The translations under genes were made by a program, and so were the position numbers. From Melastoma dodecandrum (Eukaryota > Streptophyta > Magnoliopsida > Myrtales > Melastomataceae), in NCBI GenBank assembly GCA_029817715.1, contig JARUPY010000495.1:310001-374000 (forward strand): 64,000 bases of DNA. Direction: 5' to 3'. A model generated the notes under the pieces. It was not told the origin of the DNA and made no database searches. It saw only the letters and a list, made by a program, of their open reading frames with translations. The stretch's first letter is position 1; each line of letters starts with the position of its first letter. Shown here one piece after another: positions 55,789-64,000 of this stretch.

Positions 55789-56330
55789 TTAGAGCCCATA
55801 GCGTATCATTCGTACTTCATGCCATTTCTTCGGAATGAGCCCGACCATCTTTTGAATGTTGTTTTTAATTAATTTATTGGAGGCTTCAGCCTGTCCATTC
55901 ACTTGAGGATAATACTGAGTGAAATTCAAGACTGAGAAGCCAAATTCTTCGGCAAACTCCTTCACTCTTGAGTTGTTAAAAACCGTCCCGTTGTCTATGA
56001 CAATGTTCGAGAGAATGTCGAATCGATAAATGATACAAGTCCGCAAAAAACTAATGACTTCATTATGGTCAATTTTCTTGTGGACTTGTGTCTCTACTCA
56101 CTTGGTGGAGTAATCTGTTACGACCAAGATAAACGCATCTCCCCGACTAGAATGAGGATGTATTTCCCCTATCACGTCTAGAGCCCAGGTCCTAAAAGGC
56201 CAAGGTTTAATCACAGGGGTAAGGTCAGTTGCAGGAGCACGAGTTATCGGGCCATGTCGTTGGCATTCCTAACATCCTTTGGCCATCTCAATGCAATTTT
56301 TCATCATTGATGGCCAGTAAAAACCATGTC
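55789..56330 (-). pseudogene. Tat integrase remnant
   Basis: The minus strand shows GFYWPSMMKNCIEMAKGC and ECQRHGP (zinc-binding part, with a stop between them), then TWALDVIGEIHPHSSRGDAF, IVIDNGTVFNNSRVKEFAEE and PQVNGQAEASNKLIKNN, so the catalytic D, D and E are all still recognisable. The frame closes at 55789, shortly after the core. Stops near 56100 and 56270 interrupt it. Confidence 0.8.
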
Positions 56331-56699
56331 TACGAATAATCCAACACATTTTAATTCCTATCTGGTGCGATCCACAGAGTCCCTCGTGAGTCTTCAACAT
56401 TATTAGAGTAGCTTCATCTAAGTCTACGCATCTTCAAAAGACTTCGTTTATATCCTTTCTATAGATAACACCGTCCAAGAGGACGTATGACAGCGCCCAA
56501 ACTTTGATTCGCTGCTTGGCCTCCTGACTGGGGTCTGATAAGAAGTCTACTATAGGTTTCCTCCGGTCTTTATCTTGGTTCATTATGTCTATGGCCATGA
56601 TGTTGTCCGCTGCCTGCAGATGCGATCCTATTTTAGGTATGTTACCCTGTTCTGTCCTGTTTTTGTATCCTGAGGCTAACTGCGCTAGGCTATTAGCTA

Positions 56700-57040
56700 C
56701 TACATTTTCATCACGTCCTATAAATTAAAAAGTTATATCCTCGAATCCAGCGACTAGCCGCTGTACTGTCTCGAAATAGGACAGTTGCTTGCCTTGACAT
56801 GTGCATTCTTTGTTAACTTGGCTGATAACTAACTGAGAATCCCTTCTGACACAGGCTTGCTTCGCCTTTAGTGCCATGAGTTCCTTTAGTACTGTTATCA
56901 ATGCCTCATACTCAGTAGCATTGTTGGTAGGTATTACTTGTAGACGAAAAGCTAATATGATGTCTTTACCCATTGGGGATATTATATTAACTCCTATCCC
57001 AGTTCCATTTTTGGTAGACGAGCCATCGAACTACGCCTGC
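56700..57040 (-). pseudogene. Tat second (archaeal-type) RNase H remnant
   Basis: FDGSSTKNGTGIGVNIISP (about 57032-56976) begins the domain, followed by NNATEYEALITVLKELMALK and RRDSQLVISQVNKEC. A second RNase H between the first one and integrase marks the Tat clade. One stop precedes FDGSS. Confidence 0.75.
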
Positions 57041-57129
57041 CAGACCTCTTCAATCGCCTCTTCTTGTTCTACAAATACGGCTGGGTCATGGTCGACTAGA
57101 AAATCAGCCAGCGCTTGTCCCTTGATCGA

Positions 57130-57441
57130 CTATTGAGACTTATATCTCAGAACGTATGGAGACAAAATCAAGCTCCATTTCCTAATTCGTCCACCTAATA
57201 ATGGACTCTCAAAGAAATATTTGATAATGGGCGACTTGGATACGACGTAGACTTCGATGTTCCCGATGTAATGTCTAAGTTTCATGACGGCATAGAATAC
57301 CGATAGGCACAACATTTCCTTTGGGGCATACTTGACTTCAATTGGCGTCAATTGCCTCGACAAGTAATAAATGGCCGTCTCATGTTCACCCTCATCCATT
57401 TGTGCCAACATTGCTCCTATAGTCGTTTTAGTGGCAGCCAC
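57130..57441 (-). pseudogene. Tat RNase H remnant
   Basis: The frame reads MAATKTTIGAMLAQMDEGEH, AIYYLSRQLTPIEVKYAPKE and KLRHYIGNIEVYV, the first retrotransposon RNase H, and ends at a stop before the linker to the second RNase H. Confidence 0.75.
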
Positions 57442-57550
57442 CTAGAGAATGAAAGGTCTACCGCACTACGGGGGTATCAGGACTAGTGGGTGTGTTCAAT
57501 ATTTTTTCAAGTCGTCAAACGCCTCTTCGTGTTTCTCTGTCCACTTGTAA

Positions 57551-58504
57551 TCATTTCCCTCTTAGTAGGTTGGCGAACGCCTCAGTCTTTCTTGCGACAT
57601 CTTCAATAAATCTAAGGAAAGCCTGTAATTCCCTTTTACTTCTTGGTGCTGCTAAATTCTGAATGGCTTTTACTTTGTTTTGATCGACTTCAATGCCGCG
57701 TCGATGTACTAAGAAACCGAAAAATTGCTCCGCTTTAACTCCAAAGGCGCATTTAAGTGAGTTTAGTTTAAGTTTATGTTTTCTCATTTTTATAAAAGCA
57801 TTTCAAAGATGGTCGACATGAAGTTCTTCCTTTGTCGACTTAGCGACTATATCGTCGATGTAGACTTTCATTGTCTTGCCGAGAGAAGCGTCAAATATAG
57901 CATTCATTGCTCGCTGATACGTAGCACCAGCATTCTTTAGTTCAAATGGCTTTACTACCCATTCGAAAATTCTTAAGGGACATCTGAATGCTATTTTATG
58001 AATATCCTCTTCTGCGATAAAGCTTTGGTTATAACCGAAGAAACCGTCCATGAATTACATAACCTAATGCCATGCTGTCTTGTCTGTAAGATCATCTACA
58101 ACAGGCATGGGATACTCATCTTTTGGAGTAGCGCGGTTCAAATCCCTAAAGTTTATACAGACTATAATTTTGTCGTTCTTTTTTAATACGGGTACGATAC
58201 TAGAAATCCATTCCGTATAACGCGACGTCCTTATATACCCTGCTCAGAAAAGCTTCTTAACTTCTTCAAAGACCAACTGTGTTACTTCCCTAGTCATGCG
58301 CCTTGGCGCTTGTTGCACTGGCTTAAAATCTTTCTTGATCGGAAGAGTGTGTTCTTCTAGTCTACGATCTAGCCCACACATCACTGAAGAACTGATGAAA
58401 AGAAACCTAGGAGAAGTCTCGCTTCCCAAATTGACACTAATTAATGGATCACACGGCGTCATCAAGGACTCACGGCCCTCGGTTCCACCTAAATCAGTAG
58501 ACAC
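57551..58504 (-). pseudogene. Tat reverse transcriptase remnant
   Basis: Pieces in three frames: PRRMTREVTQLVFEEVKKLF (58300-58244), MDGFFGYNQSFIAEEDIHKI and the active site VYIDDIVAKS (58051-57803, YIDD near 57860), then KLKLNSLKCAFGVKAEQFFG (57787-57551). Stops and frameshifts separate them. Confidence 0.8.
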
Positions 58505-58957
58505 GGGCTTATTACAAGCATCGGGCGCTCTAAGCGCTTCTGAATTTAATGAGAGCCAAGAGATAGGTTGTCTATGGCAATGATTCCCTTGTAGACTTGG
58601 AGTCGTCGAAGGACGTCGGCGACGTCTTCTTTTCCTTTTTCACTCTGGTCCATAAGTCCCTTCCTTTAGGAGTCTATCGGGCTCCAACTCCACGACAGCG
58701 TTCTGCTAGTTCTTCAAAACTTCTCCTTTACCACCTTCGTTTTCATTCTGACCATTTGCATATCTCCTTACAGGGTTTTCACCCGAATTGACCTCTTGTA
58801 GAACTTCCTCTATGTCCTTTGCGGTAAGCTCATCTCCCCATCCTGATGGAGCGACTTGGTCCGTCTCCGGCTTGGGGAGCAATGTCCCGTAATCCACAAT
58901 ATAATCAAATTTCCCGGATGGTTGACCAAGAGGACGTACAGTAGGGTCGCCCAGCTT

Positions 58958-59806
58958 CTATCGTTGCTCCAGCATAAGATCCTTGACAGTCTTGTTCATT
59001 TCTGCATGCAAGATACATTTGTCACAACAAGAGTATTCATCAGCCTTAAGAATCTCAATTTTAGAATCAAGCCATAACATCAATTCTCTATACAATGTAG
59101 ATGGGATGACTGTAGCCTTATGGAGCCAATCGCGGCCCAACAAAGCATTAAAAGTAGGAATTATGTCTATTACGAAGAAAGCAGTTTCATTTCCCTGGCG
59201 ACCCACCTCTAGGTGCACAGAGAAGACCCCTAAACATTTAGATTTTCTACCAATAAAACCACTCATGGCAACACTGGTTTTAACCAAGTCGTGAGGTTTA
59301 TATCCCAGCATTCTGAACCTGGATAGCGGAAGCACGTTTAGCGTTTCTCCATTATCTACTAGGACCCGACTCACCAAGGTACCATCAAAGGTAGCGGTGA
59401 TGTACAAAGAATGCATGTGTTGCTTCATGCTGTCAGATGGTTTCTTCAACCAATGAGGTGGAAAACTTGTCGGATAAACTGGTGAATAAGGAAGAGGTAC
59501 CTTACCTCTTACAGTTTTCACTTTCCGATTTTTGGCGAAGTCTACAGGCAAGGTGAGACCGTTACAGCTCATAATTGGCCTCTTTTCGCCATCAGCATCA
59601 CTTGGGATTTTACTCCGAAGAGGGGTATAATCAGAACTCGAACCGGGCTGTTCAGAAAGGTCCATAGACTCAACATGCTCTGCCTTAGTGTTCGATTCCT
59701 TCGTATACACTTTGTCAGGTAAAATGGCCCCTGAGAGGGTAGGTCTAGGCCTTTTGACGACATGACTTAGACGTCTATCTCTTCTCTTTCGAGCCCTTGG
59801 TGGCAA
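58958..59806 (-). pseudogene. Tat aspartic protease region
   Basis: A 282-codon frame with the protease motif RVLVDNGETLNVLPLSRF (about 59370-59320) and the second conserved part FFVIDIIPTFNALLGRDWLH. The Asp-Asn-Gly form of the active site in place of Asp-Ser/Thr-Gly is common in this clade. It is the longest intact stretch of pol here. Confidence 0.75.
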
Positions 59807-59830
59807 AAAAGTTTTGCCAATAGCTTTTTG

Positions 59831-60600
59831 TCAATGTTTCGAGGGGTTAACCGCTTTAATTACCTTTGATTTCTTAGAACCAGGGAAAGATTGACATACC
59901 TTGACAAAGTGTCCAGCGAATGGGTCATATCCCACTATTGCCCGAGTAGGTACCTGTTGCGTTTTTGGATAATTGTTAGTTTCACAAGTACCTGTAGTTG
60001 CGGAGTGAACAGGTTGATTATGATCTCCCCATTTGACGATAGGTCTATAAGCTTGAGGAAATAGTTGACATATCACGGGGTGCATAGTTGAGTAATCAGG
60101 ATCCTATTCTTGCATTTCTGACACAGCGTCCTTTCATCAAGGAAATGAGCTATTGGTGGTCCTATCCTAAGTGTCTGAATGTCTACTTTAGGCGTTTCAT
60201 ATCTTGGCTTGACCCCCTTCTCCTGTGATCTTTCAACCCGCTGAGTACTGTCAAGGATGTCCCCTTCTACAGCTCCAGGGCAGGTCTCGCCAGTGTGACT
60301 GTTTTTCTCCTGTCCTAACTTTGCCCCTTGTTAGACGGATGGGTCATTAAATTCCAGATGTCGTTTGGGTCGCTCCAAAGCGCGGAGGTGTTATTCGGGT
60401 GCTCTGCCACGGCCATGGGGGCCACCCCTTCCTCCTCGGATAGCTGGCTTACGCTCCACGCTCGGAGGGCTCCTAAACCCCCTCTGCAAGTTATTAGAGG
60501 CACTTCACGAACTAGGGGAAACTATCCCCATTGCTACCTCCTCAAGCGGGGTCAAATCATACCAGACATCCCCCTGATTGTTTTGCAGATACTTTCTGAA
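59831..60600 (-). pseudogene. Tat gag-protease linker, degenerate
   Basis: Broken minus-strand frames (60085-59831, 60503-60315) between gag and protease, with no recognisable domain. The + frames here (60328-60702, 60365-60577) are shadows. Confidence 0.4.
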
Positions 60601-60613
60601 GGTGTTACACCTA

Positions 60614-61851
60614 TCAGTGGTGTGCGTGTCGTCCTTGTGCCAACAGCAGAGGTTGGACGCTACTTCCTTGATTGGGCAGGTGACTACAGCTTTGTCGGCT
60701 AAGCGACGGAAAAGGGCGTTCGCTATCATGGTCTCCCCAGGGATCTTTGTCCTGTAGGGAAAAATCAGTATTAGTCTCGATGATATTGATGTCTACATCA
60801 TAAACATCAAACATATGAATGGCGATTTCATCGTCAAAAAGCTTGTCGTCGACCATAGTGTCTTCGTCTACTTCAGGGAAGCATAACTCTTTTGACTCTA
60901 TGAGGTCTTGAATTATGTTCCTAAATAATAAACAATCTCTGGTCGTATGTGTGAACGAACCATGCCACTTGCAATAATTCCTAGTTTTCTCTCTTTCCGT
61001 CTGAGGGACCCTGTGACCCTGGTTTAGCTTAATCCGCTTTCGTTGGAAAAGCCAGTTGAAAATTGCATCTGCCTTGTCTACGTCAAAAGAATACTTTCTT
61101 TCTTCGCCAGTTTTCTGAGATGCTTTTTCTTTTGAATTTTTCCTTGCTAATGGTTCACAAACCTTTGCTTCGCCTTTCACGAACTTGGCCATATCTACTT
61201 CGAAGGTTTTTAATTGATATATGTGTTTAGACTGGGTTTCTTCCATTAACAACTGATGATACTCAGTCGCTCTCCTGGCCAAGTCATAAAGATCGTTGAA
61301 CCTTTCCCCTTGTAGCTTCTTCTTGATAGGCATAGACAACGCGTTTAACGCGAACATCAATTGGTTCATTTCAGAAATTGCAGGTCTAAAGCAAAGCAGC
61401 GCTTTTCGCAAATGCTTAAGGAACTGTCCTGGGTGTTCCCCAGCGGTCTGTCTGAGCCGCATCACCTCGAAGATTGACATGGGTGTGTCTAGTCGAGCAA
61501 ATGCTTTCATGAAGAAAGACTGCATTTCCGCCCATGATGTTACTGACCGGGAGGCCAACTCGCATACCATGTGAAAGCATCTCTTGTGACTGAGTTCGGG
61601 AACAATTTTAGCTTCCAAAATTCATTGGCTGCAGCATCTCCAGCTTGATGGGTGAGCTGGGCTATATGTTCTATAAGCGTAATCTCATCTTCCTCTGAAA
61701 AATGGGTGAAGTCGAGTACTCTGTATCCCTTAGACAGGGGAAAGTCTCTGTCGATGCAGGCAGGATATGGACTCCTGTATAGACAAGGATCGTCCTGCCT
61801 GACAGCTCCGAGTACCATGTGTTCCAAGACTTGAGCGATTGTCTCCCTCAA
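60614..61851 (-). pseudogene. Tat gag core
   Basis: The minus strand reads FTHFSEEDEITLIEHIAQLT and NEFWKLKLFPNSVTRDAFTW (61851-61540), then shifts frame into SWAEMQSFFMKAFARLDTPM, RLRQTAGEHPGQFLKHLRKA and DLARRATEYHQLLMEE (61618-60614). This is the retrotransposon gag family pattern that builds the particle. Further down CKWHGSFTHTTRDC is a zinc-binding-like word. One frameshift lies near 61540-61600. Confidence 0.8.
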
Positions 61852-61976
61852 ATTTTGTTGGGGTAAATGGTTAAACTATTCTCCTGCATGGTCTTGGTTC
61901 ACTTTCTCTAGGGATAAGGCATTCTCGCGGTGGGTCGAGATGGCTGCGGATTTACTGAGACATTCGTGTAGAAGCT

Positions 61977-62627
61977 TTATGCCCGAGGTAGGTCCCCCAT
62001 AAACGGAGCTTCCCCTGACGGTATCTCTTCTACGGGTGCTTTACCAGGCCGGCGAGGGGGTATGCCACTAGCATATCTGTTTGTTTCACCCTGCGTTTCA
62101 CTGTCGTCGTCTACCGGGTTCACTGCATACACAGCGTTTGACCTCCAAGATCTGGCAGATCGAGAGGAGGTAGGCCTCGAGGGGGACATCCTGTCCCTAT
62201 TGCAGGCCTCTTTAGCACGCTGGTTAGCGCCGCTCCAAGGCTCATCCTCTTGGAACCACACATTGCGCCTCTCTGCGCGTCGGGCATCTCTCATGAAAGA
62301 ATTCTCCCTGTCTACGGGGGCATTTGGCCTTGCAGTGGCGCTTGGCCTATTTAAAGCACTGAGTTGCTCCAGAATCTGAGTTATATTATCTTGTAATCCA
62401 GTGACATATCTGTCCATCAGATTCCTCAGATCATTCAATTCTTTATGGAACTCAAGCCTGGATAAGAACATAGAAGGGGTATGTACGCCGAAATCAGGTT
62501 GATTCGGTGTTTCTTGGCTTCCTAGAGCCGTGGTTTCGACATTTATATCCCCTGCTATAAACTGACCGTCTCCATCTAATGGAGGTGGAGGGTCGCGATT
62601 AGCTCCACTCATGGTACTCTTAGCCAT
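61977..62627 (-). pseudogene. Tat gag N-terminal part
   Basis: A 216-codon frame starting MAKSTMSGANRDPPPPLDGD, proline- and arginine-rich, with the coiled region FHKELNDLRNLMDRYVTGLQ. It lies 49 bases inside the 5' LTR, as expected for the gag start, and ends in a stop before the gag core. Confidence 0.7.
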
Positions 62628-62650
62628 CTGTGGACTTTAAACTTTCTCGT

Positions 62651-62669
62651 GCTCCCACAGTGGTCGCCA
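62651..62669 (-). other. Primer-binding site of Tat element
   Basis: On the minus strand it reads TGGCGACCACTGTGGGAGC, six bases inside the 5' LTR. TGGCGAC starts are typical for Tat elements. The matching tRNA was not determined. Confidence 0.7.
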
Positions 62670-62675
62670 AAAACG

Positions 62676-63672
62676 TGTACGCGTCGAAACGAATCACGTC
62701 GAAAATATTTGGCAATAATACTCACAGGGTATTTAGATGTGATCGCCAGTAAGTAAAAGAAATAGATTGAATTGAATAAATGAAGTCTTACAATAAGAAA
62801 AATATGCTTACAGCCATAAAAAATAAAGTTAGGATGGTGCGCCGTAGACAATGTCGGAGACTTGCTGCTGGGCGCTGCAAACTAAGAGGATGATGATGCA
62901 ATGTCGTAGACTTGATGCTAGACGCTGCAGGCTTGCGAATTGGGGCGTTGGTGACGTCGTAGACTTGACGCTGGGCGCTGTAGACTTGTGAATCTGGCGG
63001 ATGACGTCGTAGACTTGATAACAGAGCGCTGTAGACTTGCGATCCTGGACGGCGAAAATTGGTTGCTAGGGCTTGGTGAACGGAGTGTAGACGAGCATGG
63101 TGGCAGATATGGATACCAAGGCTACAGTTGCACACCCTGGTGACGGAATCGAAGGCGAAGTTGTTTTGTCGGGACTACGGTGGCTCGTCCTGGCGGTGGA
63201 ATGCTAGCGGGAATTGGCGACCAGAGCTACGGTTGTTCACTCTGGCGGTGGAAGTGAAAACCAATGAAAGCTCACGAGTTTTGCCCAGGCCGGGGAATCC
63301 TAACAACTACGGGGTAACGAGCAATACAAGGCTTCTGTTTAGCTGATTGATCGTGATTTTCTTTGGGAAGATCTCATTCCTTTTATATTCGGTCTTATGG
63401 GTCTGTCACGTTCTCCGAAGATCCTCCCAATCCAAACTGCCTTCTGTGGATCTCAGAGCAACAAATCGTCTTTTAAGACGTGCGACCTGTGCAGACGTGG
63501 GCTGTAGAATCCGCGGATCTCGGAGTCAACAAACAGTCTTTTAAGACGTGTGACCTGTGCAGACGTGGGCTGTAGACTTGGTGCGAACGCACGCCCTTTC
63601 TCATTCGCGACATTCCTCTCGTGGGCTTTAAATCGTCAGAGAGTAGCCCCAAGATAGCTTATCATGTCAACA
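62676..63672 (-). repeat. 5' LTR of Tat element (997 bp)
   Basis: Matches 52371-53356 with many substitutions and small indels, so the insertion is old. The open frames 62788-63135, 63128-63346 and others within it are not genes. Confidence 0.9.
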
Positions 63673-64000
63673 CCTGCTCCCTGTGGCTATGCATACCCGT
63701 CTTAGTCCCTCACCTTCTGTGCTCCCGGGGTTCTACCCTTCTCTCCGGCCCACTCCACGTTGGCCACGCCAGCCACCTGTCGGACGTTTCCCACCAACGT
63801 CTCCTGCCACTTCCAACCAAGTCCCTCGTGGCCCTCGACTCACCTCCCAGAAGACTTCACCATCGATGCAGTCTTCTGCAGCTCACGTCCCTCGTGTGTG
63901 GCTAACAAGACTCAAACCATTGAAAAATTACAAGCTTCAACGTCTGACCAATGTATCAGATGTTTTCTGTGCAGTTACAATGACAACCGAATGCTTATTT
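63673..64000. other. Unassigned C-rich sequence at window end
   Basis: The + strand is open in places (for example RVWLTRLKPLKNYKLQRLTN near 63895-63955) and proline- and serine-rich, like the linker of some copia polyproteins. It may belong to the element interrupted by the Tat insertion or to a gene continuing beyond the window. Confidence 0.25.

Larger units (their letters stand above)
52371..63672 (-). mobile_element. Tat-lineage Ty3/gypsy retrotransposon (11.3 kb, decayed)
   Basis: Two LTRs of about 990 bp flank gag, protease, RT, RNase H, a second (archaeal-type) RNase H and integrase on the minus strand, with an antisense ORF between integrase and the 3' LTR. The double RNase H and the antisense ORF are features described for the Tat clade. 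All genes contain many stops and frameshifts. The flanking pentamers (CCTAT at 52366-52370 and CCTGC at 63673-63677) match at only three positions, so no clean target duplication is visible. Confidence 0.9.

Noticed and set aside
1..64000. tRNA or rRNA genes
   Set aside because: No segment showed a convincing tRNA fold or conserved rRNA words on reading. A tRNAscan-SE run would settle it.

Overview
This is nuclear DNA of a flowering plant, most likely a eudicot; the species cannot be told from the sequence. The signs are spliced genes with plant-type introns, a cluster of plant-specific DUF4220/DUF594 membrane-protein genes, a pentatricopeptide-repeat (PPR) gene fragment, and plant retrotransposons of the Ty1/copia, Ty3/gypsy CRM-like, Tekay/Del-like and Tat types. 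About half of the window is recognisable transposable element, nested in an AT-rich background. No rRNA, tRNA, CRISPR array or bacterial-type operon was seen.

Host genes. All recognisable host genes lie on the + strand, and most belong to one family: N-terminal multi-pass DUF4220 domain and C-terminal DUF594 domain. Two copies look intact: copy B (10630-13046, two exons, about 675 aa) and copy E (47637-50151, two exons, about 674 aa). Copy D (38666-41244) has the same two-exon plan, but a 1-base deletion removes its last ~20 residues. Copies A (1161-1550) and C (24937-25782) are frameshifted and truncated. Short 5' remnants lie upstream of A, C and D, which suggests that a 'remnant + spacer + gene' unit was duplicated. 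A PPR pseudogene fragment sits at 14590-15010, and a possible Ulp1-type protease remnant at about 46024-46320.

Mobile elements from left to right: a decayed Tekay/Del-type gypsy element lacking its 5' part (about 5300-9275, minus strand); a complete-ended Ty1/copia element (16066-24348, minus strand, target duplication CAGTC) whose left LTR carries a piece of another copia integrase; a copia-type LTR relic (about 26230-27180); a 1.44-kb near-perfect palindrome made of TTAGTAA-type words (27968-29408); a 493-bp hAT-like MITE (30018-30510, 8-bp target duplication); a young CRM-like gypsy element (30672-36522, 786-bp LTRs with only three differences seen, target duplication CCCAC) with a single frameshift in RNase H; a poly(T)-ended SINE-like insertion (about 38018-38292); a MITE-like element (43951-44420); a second foldback element (50629-51449); and a decayed 11.3-kb Tat-lineage gypsy element (52371-63672, minus strand) with two RNase H domains and an antisense ORF resembling a plant mobile domain between integrase and the 3' LTR.

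The local history appears to be repeated duplication of a DUF4220/DUF594 unit, decay of several copies, and expansion of the spacers by nested insertions. The retrotransposon genes show no functional link to the host genes. The parts most worth following up are the two intact paralogues with their conserved intron before the DUF594 exon, the long palindrome, and the antisense ORF of the Tat element.
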